DNA from: Brachionus plicatilis
Lineage: Eukaryota; Rotifera; Eurotatoria; Ploima; Brachionidae
Assembly (NCBI GenBank): GCA_010279815.1
Contig: QEOQ01000658.1
Location: 285,131-349,130 of the forward strand
Reading direction: 5' to 3'
Length of the DNA stretch: 64,000 nucleotides
Under the pieces are notes generated by a model that ran no database searches, had not been told where the DNA came from, and saw only the letters and a program-made list of their open reading frames with translations. Shown here piece by piece: positions 46,701 through 59,500 of the stretch (positions are counted from its first letter, which is position 1; each line of letters starts with the position of its first letter). The position numbers and the translations under genes are program-made.

Positions 46701-49700
46701 GCAACGCGTCCACGCCGCTCATGGAAGCGGCCCAAGAAGGCCACCTCGAACTAGTTCAACTGCTGATCAAGGCCGGAGCTGACGTAAACAAATTCTACAC
46801 GGCTCTAATCACCAACGGACAAAACACCACTCAAAACATAACCAGCTGCGAGTCGGCTCTGAGTCTGGCGTGCGAAAACGGCCACACAGACGTCGCAGCT
46901 GCTCTGATCAAGGCTGGTGCCGAAGCGGACATGGCCGATCCGGACAAAGGCTTCACTCCGCTGATGAAAGCGGCCCGGTCCGGCCAACTTTGTACAGTTC
47001 AGTATTTGATCGGCAATTGTTCGGTGGACGTGAATCGAACCACTAAGAACAATGAGTCGACGGCGCTCAGTCTCGCTTCGTCCAATGGTCACATTCAGTT
47101 GATTGAACTTTTGCTGCAACACGGTGCCAATCCTCTTTATGTGCTCAAGGACAATAGCAATTGTTTGATAGAGGCGTCCAAAAACGGCCACGTCAAAATA
47201 GTCGAGCTGCTCATCGATTGGAATTACTCGCTGAACGAAATGGACGAGGCCAAAAAGACCAAGAGGAAAAATTTGAAAATAAATCTCAAGCCTAAGATGA
47301 CGTCACAAACACATGTGCACACTGGCGATCAGACATTGTCGCCGTCATCATTGTCGCCATCGTCAAGTCTTGTCAAACAAATTAGAAAATCGGTGACCAA
47401 ACTGGACACGACGTCCGAGCTGGGCGTAGAAAATTTGGTAAATGTGTTGCATCACTTTGCTTTTGGCGACATGACGCCCAGTGAGAGCAAAGCGAAAAAA
47501 AAGCGCAACAAAGACGACATTAGTCTGGTGTCGATTGAGGAGTTTTGCGAGTGCAAGTGTCAAGGCAACTGTAACACTGAAGTGATGACGGCCGACAACG
47601 ACAAATTGCTCCACTTGTCGCTGTCGATAGGATCGCAAATAGACCGTGGCGCTGAAGATGAGGACGACGACGACGACGATGATCAAGAGGATGACGACGA
47701 TGACGAAGGTCAAGGTCAAGGTCAAGGTCATACCGAATGTGACCAAGAGAGGATGAACGACGAGGAGCGGGTGAGTAGCGGTGGTGGGGGTGGAGGTGAA
47801 GGTGGCGGTTTGGGTGAACAAGACGAGGACGAACAAATAAAAAAAAAGGAAAATTTACTGCAGGAATTGCTCAAGATAGAAAAACAGTTGGAAGTGCAGC
47901 GAAAGTCAAAGGTCAAAAGTCACAATTCGAACTACGACCACATGAGCATGATAAACAAGTATTTGATAAAGCGGTGCCAGTGCGAACTAAATCGCTTGTA
48001 CAAAATAAAGCTTAAACAATTGCAAGAGCAAAAGATAAACGAAATAAAGGCGGATAGTAAAATAAGCAAAAAGTGTATTGCAAAAAAATGTGGCGCCACC
48101 ACCACCTCGACCACCATCTCGACCAACAACTCGACCACCACCTCGACAACCACCACGACCATCACCAACAACACCAACAACACCAACAACATTAGCAACT
48201 CATCGACGCCCAAGAGCACAACGTCAGACGAATGGTTGCCACCGCCGCCGCCGCCATTCGCAGCAGCGGCCGCTTATCTAATTCAACAGTCGATGAAATC
48301 AAAGGCGAGCGAACAGAACGCACCGCACATCGACCTTGACATGGCCACCGAGACCAACAACGACACGGCGCTAACCGTGGCAGTGCAAGGCGCCCACGAA
48401 GACCTAGTCAAGTTGCTGATCGAAAAAGGCGCTCACATCGAACATAAAGACAAAAAGGGCTACACGCCACTAATACTAGCGGCGAGTGTGGGCCACCATC
48501 GCATCGTTCAACTGCTGCTAGTGTACGGCGCCAATGTGGAAGCTCAATCGGAGCGAAACAAAGACACGGCTTTGTGTGTCGCCGCCCAAAACGGCAAGTA
48601 CGAATGCTGCGAAATACTGTTGAGCAAAGGCCAAGCGAACAAAGAACACCGAAACATAAGCGACTACACGCCGTTGTCACTGGCCGCCTCAAACGGCTAC
48701 GTAAACATCATAAAACTGTTGTTGTCGCACGGAGCCGAAATAAATTCGCGCACCGGCTCCAAGCTAGGCATATCGCCGCTGATGCTGGCCGCCATGAACG
48801 GACACACGCACGCCGTCCGCTTTTTGATCGAGGCCGGCTCGGACGTCAACTCGCAAATCGAGACCAATCGCAACACGGCGCTAACGCTAGCCTGCTTTCA
48901 GGGCCGTGCCGACGTCGTAACGCTCCTGCTGGACAAAAAGGCCAACATAGAGCACCGGGCCAAGACGGGCCTGACGCCGCTAATGGAGGCGGCCTCGGGC
49001 GGTTACGATCAAGTGGGCCGCATACTGCTGGAGCGGGGCGCCGACGAGAACGCGCTGCCCGTGCCCACCACCAAGGACACGGCGCTCACGATCGCCGCCG
49101 AAAAGGGCCACGTCAAATTTGTCGAGCTACTGGTGCAGTACGGCGCTCATTTGGAGGCCAAGAACAAAAAGGGCTGCAGTGCACTGTGGCTGGCGTGCCA
49201 CGCCGGACACTTTGACGTCGTACAAACGCTCGTGTTGAACAATGCGGACGCGGACTCGTGTGACTCGCGACGCACCTCCTGTCTCGTTGCCGCCTTCAAA
49301 CGCGGCCACTTGAACATCTGCAAATTTTTGGTGCGTCACGTCAAGCACTTTGCGCCAGATCAAGAACTCACTCGGCACATAAACTCACTGCTGAGCACGC
49401 CCGACCACGACAAACAGCTCGCCAAAAAGTGTCACGAGTGCATGGACGTGATCTTGAAGGCCAAAGACAAACAGGCACAGGAGGCAAACAAATACGCTAG
49501 TTTGTTGCTTAAGCAGCTCGATCAGGAGAAGTGTCGCGAGCAGAGCAAAAAAATGGCCGCTCAGCGAAAACGAGAAAAAAAAAAGCTCAAAAAAAAACAA
49601 ATCAAACACTTGGAACTTGACCAAGACCAACCACAAGACCAGCTACAAGAGCAACTACAAGAGCAACTACAAGAGCAACTACAAGACCAAGACGAAGACG

Positions 49701-51316
49701 AGCTCACAAAGCAACAGCACAAAGATCATTTGTCCACTGCGGCACCATGTGACTCGGCTAAAGTGCAACAACATCAACAACAGCAGAAAGAACATCAGAA
49801 AGAACAAGAGCAAGAAGAGCAGAAAGAAGAGGAGCAAGAAGAGCAAGCGATTGTTGCATCTGCAAAAGTGGTTGTCAAAGCAGAGCAGCAGCAGCAGAGG
49901 AAAAAGAAAAAAAAAAGCTCGTCTCAAATGCACAAAAAGAGTTCGAAATTGGCCGATTTAGACGATTTTGAAGTGTGCAAACAGCAGCAGCAGCAGCAGC
50001 ATTTGGCATCAGGGGCCACCAGCACAACCAGCACCAACACAACCAAATTAAACGATCTGGACGCCTTCGATCTGAACGACTTGAGCAATTTTAAACAACG
50101 CGTGCTCTTGCCATCGAACAGAATAGACCGAATCACGGCCATGTGTACCAAGTCGCTGAGTAACATTCAAGTCATTCAAAATTTGACCAAATGCACACTC
50201 AAAATGGAACAAGTGCGCTTGAAGTCGAGCGTGGACAAGTATGTAGTGGTGGCAGGCGCCAGTCTAGACCAGACAAAGTACGCTTGCGAACTATTAGAGA
50301 CGCTGATCAACGACCCGTTGGTCAATTTGGCCAATTTGCTGCCGAGTTGCAGTGAGACCGAGTGGAGCGTGGGGCCGCCGGTGGCCGCCTCAAAGCCCAA
50401 GCACAAGACGCCCGCCGCTGCCCTCCATAAACCCAACACGGCGCACAACACGGCGCCGGTCCCTCCGCACACCAACGATGTCAAGCCCAGAAACTTTGCC
50501 GAAGCAGTTGCCAAGCCGGTGAACTGGACGCGGCGCCATTCGGTGTCGCCGGCCAAGCCGGACAAAAAAATGGACAAGCCCGTGCAAATAGTGGTGCCCA
50601 TTGGCAAACAAGACAACGAGCCGGCCGTCAAGCATCCGGGTGCGCCGCCGTCGGCTCCGTTGCCCGCCAAAATTGAGTTCGCCTCTGTTGGCCAACACGA
50701 CCAAGCTTACCAGCCCCTAATCTCCAACAAAGTCATTGACCAGGTCTTGTCCGATATTTTGTCTCCCAGTTTCAGCCAAGTCAACAACAAGCCACTCAGT
50801 AGCCCCAGTCTCAATCTCAACGAGCCCATGCTCACCAGGCCCACCAAGCCCATCGGCTATGAACGACACGAAAAACAGTTCAGAAACTCAAACCAAAATT
50901 TGGACCATAACCACGCCAATGCCAACCACAACAATTGGATGGTCAATAATTCGATGGACTTGTTGTCCAGCTTCAATCACCAAATGCTGTTTAGCTCCCA
51001 AATGAGCATGGTGCCCAATTCGCAGGCACAATTCAATCCGGGCCAGTTCAATCCGGGTATGTATCAAAATTTTCACAAGCCGGTCACGCCACCCATGCCC
51101 ATCGGGCACATTAACCCCGCAATGATCAATTACACGGGAAGCTATGCCAACTTTCCTGCGAATCAGGCGCCACTCATTCAACACAATCACATGTTCAACC
51201 CGAGCGCGTCACTAATGCCACATAGCATTCAGAACGCGCCCAATCAACAGCAAAGTTTAATCGACAGCTTTTTTTTCAGTTCCAAATCGACTGGATTTAA
51301 TTTTAATAACTTTTAA
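40713..51316 (+). CDS. ANKHD1: MASK/ANKHD1-type multiple ankyrin repeat, KH-domain protein
   Basis: MASK proteins are large cytoplasmic/nuclear scaffolds that act with Yorkie/YAP and in receptor tyrosine kinase signalling. Exons 40713-42186 and 46248-51316 join in phase (SYKG|HVEVV) to 2180 residues; human ANKHD1 is about 2540. Acidic (DDD/EDD) and Ser-rich N-terminus; first ankyrin block of about 14 repeats (residues 335-820, e.g. GYTPLMEAAREGHEEM); acidic, Gly-rich and Thr/Asn-rich linker; second block of about 10 repeats (1193-1524); Lys/Gln-rich segment (AAQRKREKKKLKKK); LDDF-type motifs; KH-like domain (1775-1855, ending LINDPLVNLANLLPS); tail with NFAEAVAK and KPIGYERH. The KH loop lacks GxxG (CTKS). 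Exon 2 is much GC-richer than the rest of the window. Confidence 0.95.
42635..42766 (+). CDS. Small open frame nested in MASK intron, possibly a transposon gene fragment
   Basis: 43 codons from ATG (MSSLGSILENQFNDTAEDAE...) with protein-like composition amid AT noise. TATAAAAA lies 37 bp upstream (42598-42605). An AAAAAG|GTATAT donor is inside, so it may be the first exon of a longer lost gene. No family can be named; the transposon origin is a guess from its repeat-rich setting. Confidence 0.3.
   Translation: MSSLGSILENQFNDTAEDAEAFTKNKRSVKKVYEYLQEFKRLK
45345..46036. repeat. Large foldback element in MASK intron
   Basis: Left arm (about 45345-45500) and right arm (about 45890-46036) are near-perfect inverted copies: GACCACTGCTCTTGGAA, then GGTTTATTCTATATTGAACT and AATACCAACGAAACCATG recur as complements. 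The centre also pairs in part. It has no coding content. The right end lies 210 bp before the MASK exon-2 acceptor. Confidence 0.8.
49631..49690 (+). repeat. 12-bp tandem repeat in MASK coding sequence
   Basis: About four or five copies of CTACAAGAGCAA coding LQEQ, in frame inside the Lys/Gln-rich segment. Prone to length change. Confidence 0.85.
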
Positions 51317-51368
51317 AAATAAACACACATATACAGCAGGAAAATTTGTTTTTTCTCTTTTTTTTTTT

Positions 51369-51436
51369 NNNNNNNNNNNNNNNNNNNNNNNNNNNNNNNN
51401 NNNNNNNNNNNNNNNNNNNNNNNNNNNNNNNNNNNN
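51369..51436. other. Assembly gap (68 N)
   Basis: Unknown bases 52 bp after the MASK stop codon, in its 3' UTR. Confidence 1.
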
Positions 51437-51889
51437 AAAAGATATCGTTGAATAAATATTTTGAAATGATAAATTAGAATTAAGTCGATTCATAGAAAAT
51501 ACTAGTCCTAGCAAAATCCTTATGTGTCTTTTCTCATTTAGACGTTTTTTTTGTTAGAAAAAAATCCAAAGTCCTGCTAAATTTGCTATCGTTATTTCGG
51601 TATTCGGTACATTATAGTTCGATTATAAAGAACCTACTAGGGGAATTAGAAAGCGATTCGTTATATCTAATAACAATTTAGAAAATTTATAATATTTTAT
51701 TAACGAAAAAAGGTATTAAAGCAAAAAAAGCAAAATTATTATTTCTTAAAAAATCTAGAATTGTTTTTTGTCTGAAAATTTGACTCAAAATTGTGCTTTC
51801 AACAGAATTTAAACTTTCGATAGTAGATTCAAAATTTTGTGTTGATTTTAAAAAATGTTTTCTTAATTGATTGATTATTTTCAATTATT

Positions 51890-52715
51890 TATTTACTTAT
51901 TTGTTCACTGTATCGAGCTAGAGCTCCTTCATAATAAATTAAAAAAAAATAAAAAATCAAATTAAAGTTAATAAAATGAGATAAAAAAAAAATGAAAGTT
52001 CAGAAGACATAAATTGGAATAGATCGTTACATTTGGAACATCTTTACATAGTTCAAGTTTCAGGAAAAAAAGAAGAAATAGTAAGATAGCAATTACACAA
52101 TGGAGTTGGGTATTCAATATATCTTGATTCGAAACCTTCTTTGTATTCTTCAACCAATGGAATATAATGACTCAGTCCTGTCCCAACATATCTCTCACTC
52201 AATTCAAAAATCCGATTCGAGACTGTAATTTGTAATTTAAGTTTATTAAAAGCCTCATGATGCACGATGTTGGAAGAAGTATCATATTTTAACTTAAGAA
52301 TAGATCTGACTGCTGTATTCTGAATTGCTTGTAGTTTTTTAATATTATTTGCTGAAAAATTATTTAAGCAAGGAAAAGAATAGTCTAAATTGATCTGACT
52401 AAAGATTTATATAAATTTCCAAGTGTGTTTTTATTAAGACCCTATTTTTTGTATGACAATATCTTGATAATATTTAGCCTATTGTTGCAGCGTTCTTTAA
52501 TTTCTTCTACCAATATATTAAAGTTAAACTTACAATCAAATTTAATACCAAGAAACCTGATTTCTTTTTGGCTTACTATTCTGTTTCCATAAATTTTTAA
52601 GGTGAGATTGTCACTCTCTTTTTGTACCTGGAAAAGACTACTGAACACGACTTTTCAACTGATATCTTCATTTTCCATTTAATAAACCATTGTTCTAGTT
52701 CGTTGGTGTATTTAT
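51890..52715 (-). mobile_element. 5'-truncated LINE (reverse transcriptase C-terminal part)
   Basis: Minus-strand frames, broken by one shift near 52440, read ELEQWFIKWKMKISVEKS, then EIRFLGIKFDCKFNFNI, ERCNNRLNIIKILS, then HHEAFNKLKL and ELSERYVGTGLSHYIPLV. This is the thumb and C-terminal region typical of jockey/CR1-type reverse transcriptases. The tail contains the shared GAGCTCTAGCTCGATACAG-like word followed by A/T-rich sequence. The 5' side stops exactly at the pogo-like end at 52718. Confidence 0.75.
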
Positions 52716-52717
52716 TA

Positions 52718-53245
52718 CAGTCGAACCTCGTTATAACGAAGTCCTCCGTTCCAAAAAAAACATATTCGTTATAGAGAGATATGTTATAACGAAAATTCCA
52801 TGTAAAAAGATGGGGTGTGAAATTTTGTTTCCAAAAATTTTATTGAAAAAAAAATATGAAAAATATAAAAAAAAATAAGAAAAATTGAAAAAAATAAGAA
52901 AAAAAATCAATGTTTAACAAAATAATTTGAAATTTTTTGTTGTTTCACTTCGACATTTTTCATTATTGAGGTATCGATTTCCTGGAGTTTTTTTCAATAA
53001 ATCTCGATTTTGATTATCATCAGCAAGCAAAAAATCTCGTTGTTGTTTAATCATATTCAAGAATTCTTGGCGAGAAATGATCTTTTTTCAATTTCAGTCT
53101 CTGGCACTTCAACTTCGACCGTTTGGATTTCATTGTTCGACTTTTTTGTAACCAAATCAATTATTTCGTCATCTGTTAGTTGTCCATTTATAGGTACATT
53201 TTCGTCACATTGAACAGGCTTTAGGTGCTTTTCAAACATCAAACA
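52718..53245 (-). mobile_element. Pogo/Tigger-like DNA transposon remnant
   Basis: The left end CAGTCGAACCTCGTTATAAC is preceded by TA and has inner ATATTCGTTATAGAGAG repeats, characteristic of pogo/Tigger inverted repeats. At 53057-53242 on the minus strand a 61-codon frame contains LTDDEIIDLVTKK and acidic residues, like the C-terminal end of Tigger-type transposases. The rest is missing, apparently lost at the junction with the next LINE fragment. Confidence 0.7.
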
Positions 53246-53835
53246 TTACAGTTTGAATAATAAATTCAACTACACCCCAGGTTCCGTCCTGGTCGAGGTA
53301 CGATCGAGATGATCTGCGCCTTGAGGCGATTAAACAAAGGCTCCACTGCCAAACAAATACCGATGGTAATCACTTTCATTGATTTTCGAAAAGCGTTCGA
53401 TTCAATAAATAGAAACGTTATCTATAGTTTTTACTCTAGTTTTTAAGCTGCAGTGTAAGTTGGTGATAAACTTTCAGATGAGTTTGATATCAAAACAGGC
53501 GGCATACAAGGAGACGTTTTGGCTACTTACTTATTCATTTTAGTTATCGAACACATAATAAGCAAATGCCAAAAATAGCATTGGTAAATAGAAAAAATCG
53601 ACGCAAGTTACAGAATGTGGCTGGGCATTAAATCATTAGACAAAGTTTCTAATGTTGATATTTACAAATTGGTAAAACAAAAATAAGTGGTAGAAATGCT
53701 GAGACGAGACAATTTGGTTGGGTAGGACACGCACTTCGAAAAACTGCAAAAGACACAGCAAAAATTTTTCTTTTCTATGAATCTAATATTAGCTATGGTG
53801 TAGTCAAACGTGATCGACAACGATTTATAAGTACA
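53246..53835 (+). mobile_element. Second non-LTR reverse transcriptase fragment
   Basis: Shifted plus-strand frames read RPGRGTIEMICALRRLNKG, then VITFIDFRKAFDSINRN, then DEFDIKTGGIQGDVLATYLF. These are reverse-transcriptase motifs of a different LINE class from the copy at 51890. A WLGHALRKTAKDTAK-like end follows near 53720. Several stops make it dead. The YxDD motif is not seen. Confidence 0.65.
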
Positions 53836-53839
53836 TATG

Positions 53840-55119
53840 TGGATTTTTGTTTGATTTTTGTCTGGTCCAATTCCGAACTCATCGTCACCAACTTTTGAAA
53901 TTAGATAAAATAATTATTTTAGTTCAAATAAAAAGCCAAACTGTATTTAGTTTTGAATTCATGTTAATAAAATTTTTTTTTATTACATCTTGAGTGAATT
54001 CAATGTAAATCGTCCGGATTTTTATTTTATAGATACTTTTTTATTATTGAATATAAATAAAATTATAATAATTTATTCAATCGTTCACTCCAAAATTGCA
54101 ATATTTTTCATTTTTTCCAACCAATCAAATTTTATGTAGATTTTTAAAATTCGGACGATTCACTCACTATGATTTATTCATAAATATTTACACGATCTAC
54201 AGCTTTCGTCTGTACTAGTTTGATTTATTTAAAATTTTTCCTTGTTAAGATAAGAAAATTGGGAAATTAAAAATAAAAATATATATTCATATAGTCACGA
54301 TCGATATTTTTTATAAAATAATGTTACAATTGATCTTTATTTTAAAATCTGAATAAAATATATATTCAAATTTTATCAATTAATTATGACTTAAAAAGCC
54401 TTTTTAAGTCATTAAAAAGATTTTCGGAAAATCTTTTTAATGTTTCACTTATCCACGATATTGAAAAATTAACATTAGAGTTATGCTTAGACATAATCTA
54501 AGCTGCAGTTTAAACTACTACTACTACTACTACTACTACTAACATTCTTTTGAATGGATATTAGGCCTCTCCTTGTGATAGGAATCCATTTGGGCAAACA
54601 AGTTTCATAAAAATACGTGATCCTTTATTTTTTTTGCCCATAATTATTATTTAAAAATAGAAAAAAAATTGAGATTAAATTAAATTCAATTAAAATTGCT
54701 AAATTTCTAGCTTATTTCAAAATCTATATTTTTAAAATCAGCGTTTTTTATAAAATCAAGCATTCACAAAGAAATATATTCAATTTTAAGAAAACTAGAC
54801 ATAAAAATCGTATTTAAATTTGTGTTTATAAAAATTTAAATAATAATTTTGAAAATGCATAGAAAATGTGTGATGGTTGAGATAATTAATTTTAGAAATA
54901 TTTGGAGAAATTTTTAAAAGAAAAAAAATTAAATTATTTTACTTTATTATATTAAAAGATTAAAATCGAAAAACAATCAAAATATGTTTTATAAAAGTTA
55001 CTTGTAGCATGAAATTCCGATACAAATAATTTTTTCTTTATTTTTCTAAAATATATTTATCTTCAGTCTCAACAAGTCTTAATGGAAAACTAAATTATAT
55101 ATATAATAAAATATATAAT
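53840..55119. other. Intergenic AT-rich sequence
   Basis: No gene is visible apart from the (CTA)n run. A copy-like block GGATATTAGGCCTCTCC follows it at about 54555. Confidence 0.5.
54514..54541. repeat. (CTA)n microsatellite
   Basis: About nine ACT/CTA units. Confidence 0.9.
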
Positions 55120-55398
55120 TTAATATGCCATTAACGAAAGTTTTCTTTCATTTAAGATTTTAAATTCATTGTAGATATTTGTATTGCATCTTTTTAAATG
55201 TCTTATAGAATTCGAGGTGTTACAAGCCAAGTCGTTGACGATTTCATAGAATGATGTACATTTTGCATAAAATGGGTAAAATTTATCAAAAATATTTATT
55301 TTTGAATTATTATGAATTATTTCACAGAGCATATTTATTTTTGGTGAATTTAAGAACCCCAATTTTATTTTAGAATCCATGTTTAGCAAAAAAATCAT
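55120..55398 (-). CDS. Hypothetical small open frame, possibly secreted
   Basis: 92 codons from ATG at 55398. The frame stays open upstream through a hydrophobic stretch (FNIIILSFVFIFMIFLL) that could be a signal or membrane segment if an earlier exon exists. Four cysteines. No family is recognised and no promoter is visible, so it is doubtful. Confidence 0.3.
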   Translation of the reverse strand: MIFLLNMDSKIKLGFLNSPKINMLCEIIHNNSKINIFDKFYPFYAKCTSFYEIVNDLACNTSNSIRHLKRCNTNIYNEFKILNERKLSLMAY

Positions 55399-55399
55399 A

Positions 55400-56440
55400 A
55401 AAATAAATACAAAACTTAAAATTATTATGTTAAAAACAATCAGGAAAACATTTGAACTGAAATTTTTTGCTTGAATGATGAAAAATAAAACACAATTTAT
55501 CTGACTGACATTTTCAAGGTGAAAAAAATATCTGTTGCTGTCTAGTTAAAGTCACTAAAATTAATTTCAAGTCCGGACTTAGAAAAAAGAATTAAATACT
55601 TTGGCTCAGACTTTTAGTCTAAGTCTGAATTTCGACTTGACTGTTTTTGAGAAAAAACTTTTATTTTTAATTGTAAATTCAAAAATCAAATCGGAAAAAA
55701 GAAAAAAATTAACAACAAATTTGAAAATCATAATTTATTTGAAAATTAATTTTTTTAAAATTTACTTGTAATATTTGATTGTGTTCAAAAATTAAATTAA
55801 ATCCAAAAAGTTTTATATAATTGAAAAGTGAATTAGATTTGTTACTTGTAATGGTCAAAAGTAACTTAAACTTAAAATTTACAACTTATAAATTTTTAAA
55901 AGAATGGAAACTGTATAAGCTCATTCATGAGATAGATGACTACTGTAGTATGTAAAAAAATTTTTTTTTTTTCAATTTAGTAAAAAAAATTTGTTCAGTT
56001 AATCGGGTTTTGAGAAAAAAAACAGCAATTTTTGAAATTATTTTGATTTTTTTAAAATTATCTTAAAACTTGTTTAAAATAAATAATCGAAAAATTGGCT
56101 AACATTTTTAATTTTCTAGCTTTATTTTTGTAAAAAGAAATGAAAAAAAAACCCAATAATCAGTAGATTTTTTGTTAGCTGTTTATTCAGGTTTATAACA
56201 ACTCCTAAAGATAAAAACAAAATCTTAATTTTTATGTTTTAAAAAGTAATAGAAAAAAAAAAAGAGAATAAATTTGTTTCAAAACGATTAGTAATTTAAT
56301 ACAGAACAAAACAATTAAAACCCATTTAGTTAATTACTGATATAGTGAGCTCTTTGGTAAATTTTGTTCGAACAATTTCTATTTGCTGCTACCAGATTCA
56401 TATCTTAACACGAATATCTTAATATTTCTTATAGTGGCTC
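55400..56440. other. Upstream region of myosin gene
   Basis: AT-rich without reading frames. GACTTGACT-like words lie at 55560-55650. It should contain muscle control elements, but none can be named with confidence. Confidence 0.4.
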
Positions 56441-56445
56441 CAAGG

Positions 56446-56453
56446 TATAAATA
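56446..56453 (+). promoter_or_regulatory. TATA box of myosin heavy chain gene
   Basis: TATAAATA 70 bp before the ATG at 56523. An ATG at 56465 would open a short frame overlapping the main start, but initiation about 30 bp after the TATA box would leave it out of the mRNA. Confidence 0.7.
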
Positions 56454-56522
56454 TTTGCATAGAAATGAATAGAATCGAACATCTTTTTGTGGTTAAACAA
56501 AAAAAGGAAAAAAATTCTAATA

Positions 56523-59500
56523 ATGCTCGGTAATTTGAACGATCCGGAGATTGTTGAATCTCTCAAATATCTACTTGTGCCACAAGCAGAAAAAATCAAG
56601 GCTCAATCTCAGCCGTTTGATGGAAAAAAAAACTTTTGGGTTGCTGACAAAAAAGAAGGATTTTTGGCATGTGAGGTTCAAAGCGAAAAAGGAGATCAAG
56701 TCAGTGTAAAGACTTCGAAAGGAGAAACAATTACAGTAAAAAAAGATGATCTGCAACAGATGAATCCACCTAAGTTTGAAAAATGCGAAGATATGGCCGA
56801 CTTGACTTATTTGAATGACGCTTCTATTTTACACAATTTAAGAACTCGTTACATGAGCTGGTTGATTTACACCTATTCTGGTCTATTTTGTGTGGTCATT
56901 AACCCATATAAACGTTTGCCTGTGTACACCATGAAAATGGTTGATTTGTACCGTGGCAAGAAAAAGAACGAGGTTCCACCACATTTGTATTCGATTGCTG
57001 ACAATGCTTATGCTAGTATGTTAGTAGACAGAGAAAATCAATCTATGCTGATTACGTAAGTCAATTAATTACAATTGTCTAATAAAAATAATTTTTTTAA
57101 TTAATTTTTCTTTTTGATCAACTTCCTTTAATCAATTTTCTCAACTTTTTTCTAAAATCAAAAAGAGGTGAATCTGGAGCTGGTAAAACTGAAAATACAA
57201 AAAAAGTCATCCAATACTTTGCATTTGTTGCTTGCACTGGCTCAGCTGCTGCCAAAAAAGATGATGGCGTAAATTAAAAAAAAATTCATAAGATTTTTAT
57301 TTATTTATTTCAAACAATTGCAGAAAAAAGAAGCCAATTTAGAAGATCAAATTGTATCAGCTAATCCAGTATTGGAGGCTTATGGCAATGCCAAAACAAC
57401 TCGCAACAATAATTCTTCCCGTTTCGTAAGTTAAAATTTTAAAACATTTTCTTTTCCATTTTATTATTGTCTATTCTAATTCACTTTCCAAAAAGGGTAA
57501 ATTTATTCGTATTCATTTTAGTCCAACTGGAAAAATTGCTGGTGCTGATATTGAATCTTATTTGCTTGAAAAGTCTAGAGTCACATTTCAACAGCCTGCT
57601 GAAAGAAATTATCACATTTTCTATCAATTACTAGCCAAAGAGTATCCGAAGTATCATAGTAATATAATTTTACTTAAATAATAAATAAAATAGAATAAAA
57701 ATGTATCCTAATTAAAAAAAAGGCGATTTGTTGGTCGAGGCCGATCCATCAAAATACTTCTTTGTTGCTCAAGGTATGTTGACAATTGACAATGTGGATG
57801 ATGCTGAAGAAATGAAAGCTACCGATGAGGCTTTCGATATCTTGAACTTTAGTGCTCAAGAGAAACTAGACTTGTTCAAGGCTACTGGTGCTATAATGCA
57901 TTGGGGCAATGCAAAATGGAAGCAAAGACCAAGAGAGGAACAAGCTGAAACTGATGGAACTGAAGAGTGTGAAAAAGTGGCCCATTTATTGGGTGTCGAA
58001 TGTGCTGATTTGATCAAAGGTTTGTTAAAACCGAGAATTAAGGTCGGTAACGAGTACGTCAACAAAGGTCAAAACAAGGATCAAGTAATCAACTCAATTG
58101 GTGCTTTATCAAAATCTATCTACTCGCGTCTCTTTCAATGGCTAGTAGATAGAGTCAATGAAACTTTAGATGTAAAAACAAAGAGACAGTTTTTCATCGG
58201 TGTACTAGATATTGCTGGCTTTGAGATTTTCGATTACAATGGCTTTGAACAGTTGTGCATCAATTATACCAATGAAAGATTGCAGCAATTTTTCAATCAT
58301 CACATGTTTGTATTGGAACAAGAAGAGTACAAAAAAGAAGGCATTCAATGGGAAATGATCAACTTTGGTATGGACTTACAAGCTTGCATTGATTTGATCG
58401 AAAAGCCTATGGGCTTATTGTCAATTCTTGAAGAGGAATGTATTGTGCCAAAAGCTACAGACAAAACTTTTCAAGATAAATTGTATGCTCAACATTTGGG
58501 TAAGCACCCAAATTTTGGTAAACCAAAGCCATCCAAAGGCAAAGCCGAAGCTCATTTTGATTTGCATCATTATGCCGGCACAGTATCTTATAGTGTTACT
58601 GGATGGCTAGAAAAGAACAAAGATCCCATTAATGCTACTGTAGCTACATTGTTCAAGACAAGTAAAACTAATGCTGTTTTGGCTAAATTGTATAAAGATA
58701 TGGGACAAGAGGAAGAAAAAGGAAAAGCCAAAAAAGGTGGCAGTATGCAGTCAATCTCAGCAAGTCATAGGGAACAATTGAACAAACTGATGAACACTTT
58801 GAAACAAACTCATCCTCACTTTGTTCGTTGTATTATTCCAAATGAAGTTAAAACTGGTGGAATTTTGGACCCTCATTTAGTAATGCATCAATTGAAGTGT
58901 AATGGTGTGTTGGAAGGCATTCGTATTTGCCGAAAAGGCTTTCCAAACAGAATGATGTTCGCCGAATTCAAACAACGATATAGTATTTTGGCTCCAAATG
59001 CCGTCCCAAAAGGTTTTATCGATGCCATTAAAGCAACTGGCTTAATTCTAAAAGACATTGCACTCGGTGAAGACTTGTATCGAATTGGTAACACAAAAGT
59101 TTTCTTTAGAGCCGGTGTATTGGGTCATTTAGAAGAGCTAAGGGATGCGGCTATTTCTAAGATCATATGTATGTTGCAGAATCATATCAGAATGTATAGC
59201 ATGAAAAAGCAATATAAAGTTATGCTTGACCAACGACTTGCTTTATCTGTTCTACAAAGAAATATAAAAGCATATCTTTCTTTGAGAAATTGGTCATGGT
59301 GGAAATTGTACACTAAAGTCAAACCATTATTGTCTGTAGCGAGACAGGAGGATGAAATGAAAGCCAAAGAAGAAGAAATGATTCAACTTAAAGAAACCTT
59401 GGAAAAAGAGGAAAAATTGAGAAAAGAATTAGAAGAAACAAATTTAAAACTATTAAAAGAGAAAAACGAATTGTATACCCAATTGCAAGCAGAGAGAGAC

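Noticed and set aside
46336..50704. Many long open frames in other frames or on the minus strand of MASK exon 2
   Set aside because: High GC and repeat coding reduce chance stops; the products are Arg- or Val-rich shadows of the ankyrin code.
46248..51316. Horizontal transfer of MASK exon 2 because of its GC content
   Set aside because: Protein architecture and the in-phase junction to exon 1 are those of a normal animal MASK gene.
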